Positions 32,322 through 40,265 of a stretch of 64,000 nucleotides of DNA are shown here, one piece after another. The notes below the pieces were generated by a model, which worked only from the letters and a program-made list of their open reading frames with translations, had not been told where the DNA came from and searched no databases. The stretch spans positions 1 to 64,000 of the forward strand of contig CABRZR010000008.1 of NCBI GenBank assembly GCA_902475535.1, given 5' to 3'. Both the position numbers and the translations under genes were made by a program. How positions within the stretch are numbered: position 1 is the stretch's first letter; every line of letters starts with the position of its first letter. The stretch is from QAMH01 sp900556425. Its GTDB lineage: Bacteria; Actinomycetota; Coriobacteriia; Coriobacteriales; QAMH01.

Positions 32322-34652
32322 ATGGAAATCTTCGGCGACACTCTCATGTTTGGCAGCGTGCGCTCTGTGCCCGAAGATCTTGACCTCAGCGAGCTCGAGG
32401 TCAAGACGGGGCAGGACGCCATCGCGGTCATTACCGAGGTCATGGATCGTCAGCGTCGTGAGCTTGCGGAGCGTCGCGCACGCGAGGAGGAGCGTTGCTC
32501 CGAGCTGCGCCATGAGACGATTGACGGCGTGACCTGGGAGTATGTTGTCGTTGATGGAGCATTCGCCCGCATCGTAGGCTGCGAGCTGCCGGATGCCAGC
32601 ATGCGCGAGCTTACGGTGCCGAGTGAGTTAGACGGCCTTGTCGTGCTCGAGTTGGCGCCCGGCGCCTGCGAGCAGCTTGTGGGTGTGGAGCGCATCGTCT
32701 GCGCCGATTGCATCGAGGTAATCGGCCCGTCGGCGTTCAGGTCATGCCGCGACCTGCGCAGCCTCGTTCTGCCACGCATGACGGCAAGCTTCGATTCGAG
32801 TTGGGTCAACCAGTGCCGCAATCTCGAGGAGCTGACGTTACCGGGCATGCTCGAGCGCGTGGGGCTGGAAGTGCTGAGCGTGAATGGACTCAAGCGGCTT
32901 ACGATAGGAATGGGGACGCGCACGGCAGAGCCCGGTGCTTTCGTGAATAGCACGCTCGAGAAAATCCACGTTGACGACCACAATCCCTTTTTAGCAACAG
33001 ATTGCATAAGTATTTTCGAACGCGCGTGCCCAGATGAAGATGATGCCGGGTTGCGGCTTGCGGCGGTTGCCGTGCCGGTCGAGGAGTACGAGGTACCGGC
33101 TCGTTGCATCGAAATCGGTGCCAAGGCGTTCGCATGCTGCCCGGAGCTGCACAAGGTAACATTTGCAGGTGGCGTCCAGTCGATTGGTGCCCATGCGTTT
33201 TCGCGCACTAGGTTGCGTAAGTTCACAGCTCCTCCGAGCTTGCGTCGCATCGAGAAGCGCGCGTTCTTCCGCTGTCGCGAGCTCGAGAGTGTCACACTCA
33301 ACGAAGGGCTCGTCGAGATTGGCGAGGAGGCATTCGCCGAGAGCGGTGTCACCGGGCTACGTGTGCCCGCGAGCGTACGGCAGCTGGCCTGCGACTGCGT
33401 AGCACGCACGGGCGTACGCTGCGTCATCGAGGATGGTGGGACGCTCCGACTTGACGAGCATGGTGTGCTGTACGCGAAAGACTGGGACAAATGGACAGGT
33501 CATTTGTCCCACTTGTTGCCGGCGTATGCCGATACTGGGACAAACGACCTGTCCATTTGTCCCACCCGCATCTTGGTGGGCGCGATGGAGCCCGAACTCG
33601 TGCAGTACGCCATTGCTCCCGGCTGCGAGATTGTCTGCGAGCGCGCGTTCGCGAACATGCCACGTCTGCAGCAGGTGACGCTTCCCGAGGGACTCGTCGA
33701 GATTGGCGATGCGGCCTTTCGCGGCTGTCGCAACTTGCGACGGGTGCGTTTTCCGGAGACCCTGCATTTCATCGGCGACGAGGCGTTCTTCGACACGGCG
33801 CTCGAGGGTATCTACTTGCCCGCGGATTTCGAGCATCTGGGCAAGCTCGCGCTCGTCACGGCTGGCGCGCGTGATATCGGTGGCAGACCTTCTCTCGTGA
33901 ACGTGCAGGTCAATCCCAACTGCGAGCGTTTCTACCATACGGGTGGCTTGCTTTGCGAGCGCATGAATGATGGTGCGTCGCGCGTCGTGCTCTACGACGA
34001 GGGCAGGCCTGACGTCGCCATTCCGCGCGAGGTCGACACGCTCGCACCGTTCGCATTCGGCAACGCAACGATGCTTTCCTCGCTCACGATTGGGACAAAC
34101 GTGCGGCACATTCAAGACCGCGCCCTCAACGTGAACTGCCTCATCGAGCATATTCACGTTGATTTCGTCGAGCCCATCCAAGGACACGATTGCATTGACC
34201 TGCACTTTCCCGTCACCTTTCGTAGCCTCAACGAGATCGTGCGCGGATTCAACTCGATGACCTACTTCAATGCCGAGGCGCTGCTCGCACGTTATGACGC
34301 GTGCGTGGTCAACATGCATGACTACGATGCGAAGAGCATGGCGCCCATCGATTTGTATGGCCAGCTTACGCGCATTATCGAGCGGTTGCGTGACCCGCTG
34401 TTCTTGAGCGAGAACACGCGTCGCATGTACGGGCAGATCCTTCGCGACAATCTCGTGGACATGTGCGTTGCCGCTGCGCGTCACGATGACCGTGCGAGCG
34501 TCGATGCGCTTGTCGGGCTCGGCTACCTCGATCGCGAGACGCTGCTACCGGTTATCGAGGCGGTCACCAAACTGCAAGATGCTGCCATGACGGGATACCT
34601 GCTCGAGTTGCAGCGGCGGCTCACGGGCCGTGCGGTCGATTTCGAGCTGTAG
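32322..34652 (+). CDS. Cytosolic leucine-rich repeat (LRR_5, BspA-like) protein
   Basis: A 776-residue protein with no signal peptide. After an N-terminal charged helix (residues 30-60), residues about 95-640 hold two blocks of LRR_5 repeats of the form IGxxAFxxCxxLxxVTLPEGLVEIGDxAF, as in EIGAKAFACCPELHKVTF and EIGDAAFRGCRNLRRVRF. Residues about 640-776 are helical (NLVDMCVAAARHDDRASVDALVGLGYLD), ankyrin-like in feel. Residues 388-415 are encoded by an inserted family A palindrome that keeps the frame. TATAGT ends 7 bases before the ATG, so it is leaderless. Function unknown; likely a protein-interaction scaffold. Confidence 0.8.
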   Translation: MEIFGDTLMFGSVRSVPEDLDLSELEVKTGQDAIAVITEVMDRQRRELAERRAREEERCSELRHETIDGVTWEYVVVDGAFARIVGCELPDASMRELTVPSELDGLVVLELAPGACEQLVGVERIVCADCIEVIGPSAFRSCRDLRSLVLPRMTASFDSSWVNQCRNLEELTLPGMLERVGLEVLSVNGLKRLTIGMGTRTAEPGAFVNSTLEKIHVDDHNPFLATDCISIFERACPDEDDAGLRLAAVAVPVEEYEVPARCIEIGAKAFACCPELHKVTFAGGVQSIGAHAFSRTRLRKFTAPPSLRRIEKRAFFRCRELESVTLNEGLVEIGEEAFAESGVTGLRVPASVRQLACDCVARTGVRCVIEDGGTLRLDEHGVLYAKDWDKWTGHLSHLLPAYADTGTNDLSICPTRILVGAMEPELVQYAIAPGCEIVCERAFANMPRLQQVTLPEGLVEIGDAAFRGCRNLRRVRFPETLHFIGDEAFFDTALEGIYLPADFEHLGKLALVTAGARDIGGRPSLVNVQVNPNCERFYHTGGLLCERMNDGASRVVLYDEGRPDVAIPREVDTLAPFAFGNATMLSSLTIGTNVRHIQDRALNVNCLIEHIHVDFVEPIQGHDCIDLHFPVTFRSLNEIVRGFNSMTYFNAEALLARYDACVVNMHDYDAKSMAPIDLYGQLTRIIERLRDPLFLSENTRRMYGQILRDNLVDMCVAAARHDDRASVDALVGLGYLDRETLLPVIEAVTKLQDAAMTGYLLELQRRLTGRAVDFEL
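33484..33565. repeat. Family A palindrome inside a coding sequence
   Basis: TGGGACAAATGGACAGGTC... (33484-33512) and its inverted copy (33537-33565) pair at all but one position around a 24-base loop. It is translated as residues 388-415 of the LRR protein (DWDKWTGHLSH ... TGTNDLSICPT). A related single unit lies at 49208-49238. Confidence 0.92.
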
Positions 34653-34731
34653 GGAGCGCTCGACGGCGGGGGTAGTACAATGGGGCGAACCGTGAACGCA
34701 AACACGAAACGCGAGACAAGTGAGGAATCCC

Positions 34732-35616
34732 GTGTACGATAACTTGGAAAGCCCTGGCCGCAACGATGAGTGCTGGTGCGGCAGTGGCAAGAAGTACAAG
34801 AAGTGCCATCTCGACTTCGATCATCGCTTGCAGGAGCTATATGATGCGGGCGAGATCGTCCTCGGGCGCGACCTACTCAAAACGCCCGAGGAAATCGAGG
34901 GCATCAAGGCATCGGCCAAGGTCAACATTGGAGCACTCGATTACGTGGCCGAGCATATCGGCCCAGGCGTGAGCACCGAGGAGATCGACCGCTGGGTACA
35001 CGACTACTGCATCGAGCATGGTGCCATTCCCGCTGACCTCAATTACGAGGGCTTTCCCAAGAGCGTATGCACCTCCATCAACGAGGTCGTCTGTCATGGC
35101 ATTCCGAGCGAGGACGATGTGCTCGCTAGTGGCGACATCGTCAATGTCGATATGTCGACAATACTCGACGGGTACTTCTCGGACTCGTCGCGCATGTTCT
35201 GCATTGGCGAGGTCGACGAGGAGAAGCGTCGGCTGGTCGAGGTCACCCGTGAGGCCGTCGAGGCCGGTCTTGCGGCTGTGAAGCCATGGGCGCACCTCGG
35301 CGACGTGAGCGTGGCGGTCAACAAGGTCGCGACGGATGCGGGCTTCTCGGTCGTCGTCGAGTTCGGCGGGCATGGTATTGGCCTCGAGTTCCACGAGGAT
35401 CCGTTCGTGAGCTTTGTGGCGGCTGCGGGGACGGGTCCCGTGCTCGTTCCCGGAATGTGCTTCACGATCGAGCCCATGGTCAACATGGGTGCGGCGAAAA
35501 TTGACATGAACGACCCGAATGGCTGGACCGTGCGCACGGCCGATGGCTCGCCGTCGGCGCAGTGGGAGGTGCAGATCGTCGTCACCGAGGATGGCTACGA
35601 ACTGCTGTGCTGGTAG
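34732..35616 (+). CDS. map: Type I methionine aminopeptidase with SEC-C motif
   Basis: A 294-residue enzyme that removes the initiator methionine from nascent proteins. An N-terminal SEC-C zinc motif (GRNDECWCGSGKKYKKCH, residues 9-26) precedes the pita-bread catalytic domain. Metal ligands are visible in VNVDMSTILDGYFSDSS (first Asp pair), GHGIGLEFHEDP (His), MCFTIEPM (Glu) and the final WEVQIVVTEDG (Glu equivalent). The SEC-C tag may dock to the ribosome or SecB-like partners. GTG 34732 is selected since GAGGAA lies five bases before it; GTG 34720 is an alternative. Confidence 0.95.
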   Translation: MYDNLESPGRNDECWCGSGKKYKKCHLDFDHRLQELYDAGEIVLGRDLLKTPEEIEGIKASAKVNIGALDYVAEHIGPGVSTEEIDRWVHDYCIEHGAIPADLNYEGFPKSVCTSINEVVCHGIPSEDDVLASGDIVNVDMSTILDGYFSDSSRMFCIGEVDEEKRRLVEVTREAVEAGLAAVKPWAHLGDVSVAVNKVATDAGFSVVVEFGGHGIGLEFHEDPFVSFVAAAGTGPVLVPGMCFTIEPMVNMGAAKIDMNDPNGWTVRTADGSPSAQWEVQIVVTEDGYELLCW

Positions 35617-35636
35617 CCCCGTCGTTTCGGGCGCAG

Positions 35637-35728
35637 GAGATCTCTCCATTCCGCGGCCTTGCGGCCGCTCCGGTCGAGATGACAGGCATGTCATTTCGAC
35701 CGGAGCGGAGCGAAGTCGAGAAATCTCA
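35637..35728. repeat. Family B repeat
   Basis: Inverted half GAGATCTCTCCATTCCGCGG...GGTCGAGATGACAGG, followed directly by ATGTCATTTCGACCGG...GTCGAGAAATCTCAG. It lies 20 bases after map. Confidence 0.88.
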
Positions 35729-35751
35729 GTTCTTGCACGTCGACACACGAA

Positions 35752-35775
35752 AAAGGGACCCCGAAGGGTCCCTTT
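35752..35775 (-). terminator. Terminator of the small membrane protein gene
   Basis: AAAGGGACCC/GGGTCCCTTT stem with a CGAA loop. On the minus strand it is followed by TTTTTCG, so it ends the 35797-35973 gene; it may act in both directions. Confidence 0.8.
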
Positions 35776-35796
35776 CTTCATGCTATGTTGCCGCGC

Positions 35797-35973
35797 CTAT
35801 GCGCCGATGGCGGCAATTAGGAAGAAGCAGGCGATCACGGCGATCGAGGCGATGTAGCCAGCGGTCGTGGTGAGAATGATTTCCTTGAAGCCGCGCTTCT
35901 TGGGGGTGACGGGGGAACCGTACTGAGCCTGCATGGCGGAGCGCTCCAGAGCCTTTTCGGGGTTGAGTATCAT
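35797..35973 (-). CDS. Small single-pass membrane protein
   Basis: A 58-residue protein with a charged N-terminal half (ILNPEKALERSAMQAQYGSP, then KKRGFKEI) and one C-terminal transmembrane helix (about 32-57, TTTAGYIASIAVIACFFLIAAIGA). GAAGGA precedes the ATG at 35973. It has its own terminator. No family is recognised; its size and topology resemble small membrane regulators. It lies 132 bases beyond the metH stop on the same strand. Confidence 0.65.
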   Translation of the reverse strand: MILNPEKALERSAMQAQYGSPVTPKKRGFKEIILTTTAGYIASIAVIACFFLIAAIGA

Positions 35974-36105
35974 TGTCTCATCCTTCTCTCTAGGCGGCAC
36001 GCTGCCGCCGGATTTCACACTTCATGCGATGATAAAGCTTCGCGAGAACCTGCGCAAGAGCGTGTCGGTGGGTGCGCTAAAGGACCTGACACCTTGGCGC
36101 GCAAC

Positions 36106-38697
36106 TCATCCATCGAGGACCTGCTGGGCGATACGAACGGAGGCTGCCGCGTCATCGGCGTAATAGTCTGCGCCGATGCGTTGCGCATAGTCCTCGGTGA
36201 GCACGGCACCGCCCACCATGATGCGGGTTTGGGGCGACTGCTCGCGCAGCAGCGCGATGGTGCGCTCCATCGCGGGCAGTGTCGTGGTCATGAGAGCCGA
36301 AAGACCCACAAGAGGGGCGTTGGCATCGAGCGTCGCATCGACGATGGCTTGCGGAGCTGCATCACGACCGAGGTCGATGACCGTGTAACCGTAGTTCTCG
36401 AGCAGCATTTTGACGATGTTCTTGCCGATATCGTGAATATCGCCCTCGACTGTAGCGAGGATGATTGGCAATGTATTGCGTTTTGCAGCGCCAGCCGAAG
36501 CGCTTGCTTCGCTGAGCACGTCGAAGGCCGATTTGGCGGCCTCGGCTGAGGCCATGAGCTGGGGAAGAAAGTATGTGCCCTCGTCATAACGCACCCCGAC
36601 CTCGTCAAGGGCGGGTGCGAGGACGTCTCCTGCGATGGAAGCGACATCGCTGGTTGCGAGCATGGTGCGTGCGGCTTCGGCGGCGGCATCACGCTGACCG
36701 GTGAGAATCGCCTCGTGAAGGGTAGTAGCGCTGTCATTTCGACTGGAGTCGCCGTTAGGCGACGCAGTGGAGAAATCTTCTCCGTCGATGTCACCGGAAT
36801 GCGAAAGGCGAGATTTCTCGACTTCGCTCGTTTCACTCGCTCCGCTCGAAATGACAGGTGGGGCGCTCGCTCCGCTCGAAATGACAGGTGGGGTGCCCGC
36901 TGCGTCCGCTTTGCTCGAAATGGCATGCTGCATCGCGTGCACGTATTCCAGGCAACCGGCATCCTGGCCGTTGATGATGCGGAAGGCCGCAACGGCCTCG
37001 CGGTAGCGCGGTTCGAGCGGGTTGATGATGGGCAGATCGAGCCCGCAGGCAAGCGCAGCCGTGAGGAAACTCGCGTTGAGGACGGGACGTGCGGGCAGTC
37101 CGAAGCTCACGTTGGAGATGCCGAGCACGGTGCGCACGCCGAGGCGCTCCTTGCAGAGTCGTACGGCTTCGAGGATCTCGGGGATTTCGGGCTGGTTGGT
37201 GGCTGCGGCCATGACGAGGCAATCGATTGCGATGTCCTCGAGCTGCAGACCAGCCGAAAGAGCGGCATTGATGATGCGCTCGGCAATGGCGAGGCGCCCC
37301 TCGGCAGACGGCGGGATGCCGTCTTCGTCGAGCGTGAGGCCAACGATGGTCGCGCCGTAGCGTGCTGCAATGGGCAACACGGCGGCGAGGCTTTCGGCCT
37401 TGCCGTTGACTGAGTTGATGAGGGGACGTCCCGCATAGCCGCGGCAGGCAGCTTCGAGTGCGTGAGGGCTGGCGGAGTCGAGTTGCAGGGGCGCTGACAC
37501 GGTAGCTTGCAGGCGCTCGCTAAGCTCACGCAGTGCGCGCGGCTCGTCAATGCCCGGCACCCCGACGTTGACGTCGAGTATGTCGGCCCCGGCCTCGATC
37601 TGCGCGACGGCTTCGGAGATGGCGAGGTCATAGGAACCGCTGGCAAGCGCCTCCTTGAGGCGCGGCTTTCCCGTGGGGTTGATACGCTCGCCGATGGTCG
37701 CGACCGTGGGTGCGCCTGGCACGAGTTCGATTAGCTCCTGGGCGCTTGTCACGACAAAGGAGGGCCGATAGTCGGAAACGCTGGCGTGCAACCAGTTGCC
37801 ATCATCGATGAGCTGACGCAAAGCGGCGATGTGCGCGGGCGTTGTGCCGCAACAACCGCCGACGATGTGAGCGCCGGCTTCCAGGATGGCACCCATGGCC
37901 TGCGCGAATCTTGCGGAATCGACATCGTAGACCGTAGAACCATCTTCGGTGATGCGCGGGAGCCCCGCATTGGGCTGCACCATGAGCGGGCAGCGGGCGT
38001 GTGGGGCCATCTGCGTGACGAGAGGCGTGATCTCGCTCGGGCCGAGCGAGCAGTTGATGCCAACGGCCGAGGCACCGAGTGCGGAGAGCGTGGCGGCGGC
38101 AACGGCGGGTGTCGTGCCCATGAAGGTGCGGCCATCCTCGCCGAAGGTCATCGTCACGAAGACCGGCAACGGCGTGTTGTCGAGGCAGGCGAGCAGCGCC
38201 GCCTTGGCTTCGAGCAGGTCGGCGAAGGTTTCGAGAAAGATGAGATCGCAGCCGGCTGCGCAGGCGGCGCGGGCTTGCTCGGCGAAGATATCGTAGGCCT
38301 CCTCGAAGCCGAGCTCCCCGAGCGGGGCAAGCAGCGACCCGGTAGGACCGATGTCACCGGCAACGAGCGGTGCTCCCGCATCACGTGCGATCTGGGCTGC
38401 GGCTGCGTAGAGCTCGTCGACGCTCGCGTCATGATTCGCGAGCTTGAGGCGGTTCGAGCTGAAGGTATTGGTGGCGATGCAATCGCTGCCCGCCTCGACA
38501 TACCCGCGCTGCAAGGTGCATATGTCGCTTGCGTGCGTGAGGTTGAGGAGGTCCGGCACATCGTGGATTTGCGAGAGGCCCGCCTGCTGGATGAGGCTTC
38601 CCATGCCGCCATCGGCAAGCATGATCGCCTGACCGCACATGACCTGGTTGAGAAGCTCGGATGAAATCTTGGGCGTTCGCGGGGTTGCCACGTACAT
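36106..38697 (-). CDS. metH: Cobalamin-dependent methionine synthase, catalytic modules
   Basis: An 863-residue protein with three MetH modules in order: homocysteine-binding TIM barrel (residues about 10-300; zinc Cys in GGCCGTTP near 283 and GINCSLGP near 218), methyltetrahydrofolate domain (about 315-590; ATIGERINPTGKPRLKEAL and DILDVNVGVPG), and cobalamin cap plus Rossmann domain (about 655-863; B12-binding EGDIHDIGKN). The reactivation domain is missing but encoded by the next upstream gene. Residues 591-655, between folate and cap modules, are encoded by family B repeats. The start is ATG 38697; GTG 38691 and 38700 are possible. Confidence 0.95.
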   Translation of the reverse strand: MYVATPRTPKISSELLNQVMCGQAIMLADGGMGSLIQQAGLSQIHDVPDLLNLTHASDICTLQRGYVEAGSDCIATNTFSSNRLKLANHDASVDELYAAAAQIARDAGAPLVAGDIGPTGSLLAPLGELGFEEAYDIFAEQARAACAAGCDLIFLETFADLLEAKAALLACLDNTPLPVFVTMTFGEDGRTFMGTTPAVAAATLSALGASAVGINCSLGPSEITPLVTQMAPHARCPLMVQPNAGLPRITEDGSTVYDVDSARFAQAMGAILEAGAHIVGGCCGTTPAHIAALRQLIDDGNWLHASVSDYRPSFVVTSAQELIELVPGAPTVATIGERINPTGKPRLKEALASGSYDLAISEAVAQIEAGADILDVNVGVPGIDEPRALRELSERLQATVSAPLQLDSASPHALEAACRGYAGRPLINSVNGKAESLAAVLPIAARYGATIVGLTLDEDGIPPSAEGRLAIAERIINAALSAGLQLEDIAIDCLVMAAATNQPEIPEILEAVRLCKERLGVRTVLGISNVSFGLPARPVLNASFLTAALACGLDLPIINPLEPRYREAVAAFRIINGQDAGCLEYVHAMQHAISSKADAAGTPPVISSGASAPPVISSGASETSEVEKSRLSHSGDIDGEDFSTASPNGDSSRNDSATTLHEAILTGQRDAAAEAARTMLATSDVASIAGDVLAPALDEVGVRYDEGTYFLPQLMASAEAAKSAFDVLSEASASAGAAKRNTLPIILATVEGDIHDIGKNIVKMLLENYGYTVIDLGRDAAPQAIVDATLDANAPLVGLSALMTTTLPAMERTIALLREQSPQTRIMVGGAVLTEDYAQRIGADYYADDAAASVRIAQQVLDG
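36732..36926. repeat. Family B repeats inserted in metH
   Basis: At least three units (TGTCATTTCGACTGG, GAGATTTCTCGACTTCGC, and two or three copies of GCTCGAAATGACAGGTGGGG) run through the coding sequence without breaking the frame. They encode a low-complexity linker with PPVISSGAS repeated. Confidence 0.9.
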
Positions 38698-38744
38698 CAC
38701 CCTTTTCGCAGACGGAAACAGTACTGCACCTATTGTACGCGAAG

Positions 38745-39419
38745 CTATGGCGTAGTCGTTGCGCGTGAGTGCGTGGGCTTGAGGCCGACTATCGCGGTGA
38801 CGCTCTTCATCGGCGTCATGAGGTGCGAGCTTGCGGTATGGATGCCGAGTAGCTTGCCGGCATCAATCGCCTGGAGGAAAGTGTCTTGCAGCTCGAGAGG
38901 CAGGTCACCAAAGCCGGGGCTAAAGCGTTTCGTGGGTACGAGGTCGACCTTATCGGCAAGTTCAGCGATGCGCCGAGACGCGGCCTGGGCGGCCTCCTCG
39001 GCCATTGACGAGGCGCATGCATCGAAGAGTAGCGCGTCAAGCGGGTTCGTAGCCTGCAAGCGTGCGATCGTGCGCTCGCTTTCCATGCCGAGGGTGACCG
39101 CGAGCAGGCAGGCAAGCGTGCAACCATCGAGATGGCGGGCAATGTTGTGGCCGGTCAGGACGAGGCTGCTGCCCTCGAGCACGATGCCGTCGGGGTGTTC
39201 GCGGTCAATCGTGAAGCTGCGCGCGACGCCGCGCGGCTGGGCGACGCGTTCGCAAAGGCGGATGGCGTCCTGGAAGCGAGCTGCGAGCTCGTCGGTGAGC
39301 TCGTGGCCGCGCTGCCCGAGATACTTGAGGGCGCGGAACTCGTCAACGTGGCAGGAGAGCGCTTCGGGACCGAAGCGCACGACGCGCAATCCGCCTATGT
39401 CTCCCTCATCTGTGCTCAT
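38745..39419 (-). CDS. Methionine synthase reactivation (B12-dependent activation) domain protein
   Basis: A 224-residue stand-alone homologue of the MetH activation domain, which binds SAM and re-methylates oxidised cob(II)alamin. GHNIARHLDGCTLACLLAVTLG near 90-110 and KRFSPGFGDLPLELQ near 165-180 are the family core; the latter is the SAM-binding RxxPGYGD-like motif (here RFSPGFGD). It lies just upstream of metH on the same strand, 47 bases apart, and so completes the split enzyme. There is only a distant Shine-Dalgarno (GAAGGGA). Confidence 0.88.
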   Translation of the reverse strand: MSTDEGDIGGLRVVRFGPEALSCHVDEFRALKYLGQRGHELTDELAARFQDAIRLCERVAQPRGVARSFTIDREHPDGIVLEGSSLVLTGHNIARHLDGCTLACLLAVTLGMESERTIARLQATNPLDALLFDACASSMAEEAAQAASRRIAELADKVDLVPTKRFSPGFGDLPLELQDTFLQAIDAGKLLGIHTASSHLMTPMKSVTAIVGLKPTHSRATTTP

Positions 39420-39448
39420 AAGCTACGGTTGGTCCCTTCACGACTCAT

Positions 39449-39481
39449 AATGAGACAGTTGCTCTGAGCAAGTGTCTCATT
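39449..39481. repeat. Family A repeat at the pyrE 3' end
   Basis: AATGAGACAGTTGCTC and GAGCAAGTGTCTCATT form a 16-base-arm hairpin with one mismatch and one central base. The complement of TCA at 39477-39479 is the pyrE stop. A T run follows on the plus strand. Confidence 0.85.
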
Positions 39482-40157
39482 TTTTGGCGCCGTATTGCTC
39501 GTAGTAGGCGTCGAGGGCGGCCTTGAGCGTGTCGTCGATGACCACGCGGCTACCGCACTCCTGGTTATGCAAGTAGCCGATGACCTCGTCCATCGTCACG
39601 ATGGCGGCAGTGGGAAAGCCGTACTTCTCGCTTACCTCGTCAATGGCGCAAATCGTGCCGCTCGGGCCGACCTCCTGACGATTGAGCGAGACCATGAGCC
39701 CCACGACTTCGACATCGGCGATGCTCTTGAGCAGGGGATACGTCTCATCAATCGACTTGCCCGAGGTCGTAACGTCCTCGACCATGACCACGCGATCGCC
39801 GTCGTGCAACTCGGCACCGAGCAGGATTCCCGCATCGCCGTGATCCTTGGCCTCCTTGCGGTTGGAGCAGTAACGCGCTTCCTTGCCGTAGAGCTCCTGC
39901 AGACCGATGCAGGTCACGACCGAGAGCGGAATACCCTTGTAGGCGGGGCCGAAGACGATGTCGAAGTCCAGGCCGAAGGCGTCGTGGATGGCCTGTGCGT
40001 AGTAGAGACCAAGTTTATGCAATTGATTGCCTGTTACGTAGGCGCCCGCGTTCATGAAGAACGGGGACTTACGCCCGCTCTTGAGCGTGAACTCCCCGAA
40101 CTTGAGCACATCGGAATCGACCATGAAGTCGATGAACTCCTGCTTGTAAGCTTCCAT
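39477..40157 (-). CDS. pyrE: Orotate phosphoribosyltransferase
   Basis: A 226-residue enzyme that makes orotidine 5'-phosphate from orotate and PRPP. FTLKSGRKSPFFMNAG near 22-37 binds orotate, GPAYKGIPLS near 68 and the PRPP motif VVMVEDVTTSGKSIDE near 124-139 are diagnostic. GAGGAGA precedes the ATG at 40157. The final Lys codons and TGA stop sit at the edge of a family A repeat. The isolated location (no other pyr genes) is notable. Confidence 0.96.
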   Translation of the reverse strand: MEAYKQEFIDFMVDSDVLKFGEFTLKSGRKSPFFMNAGAYVTGNQLHKLGLYYAQAIHDAFGLDFDIVFGPAYKGIPLSVVTCIGLQELYGKEARYCSNRKEAKDHGDAGILLGAELHDGDRVVMVEDVTTSGKSIDETYPLLKSIADVEVVGLMVSLNRQEVGPSGTICAIDEVSEKYGFPTAAIVTMDEVIGYLHNQECGSRVVIDDTLKAALDAYYEQYGAKK

Positions 40158-40236
40158 GATTCTCCTCGTCTTCCCTGATAATGAGACACTTTCGTTTGTC
40201 CAATCTGTCCCATAACTTCCTCCTCTGGCTAAGATA

Positions 40237-40265
40237 TGAGACAGCGTGCCAGGCACGTTGTCTCA
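40237..40265. repeat. Family A repeat at the dapL 3' end
   Basis: TGAGACAGCGTGCCAGGCACGTTGTCTCA read as 10-15 base arms: TGAGACA outer arms and a GTGCC/GGCAC inner palindrome. The complement of 40263-40265 is the TGA stop of dapL. A degenerate half-copy (AATGAGACACTTTCG) lies near 40182. Confidence 0.85.
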
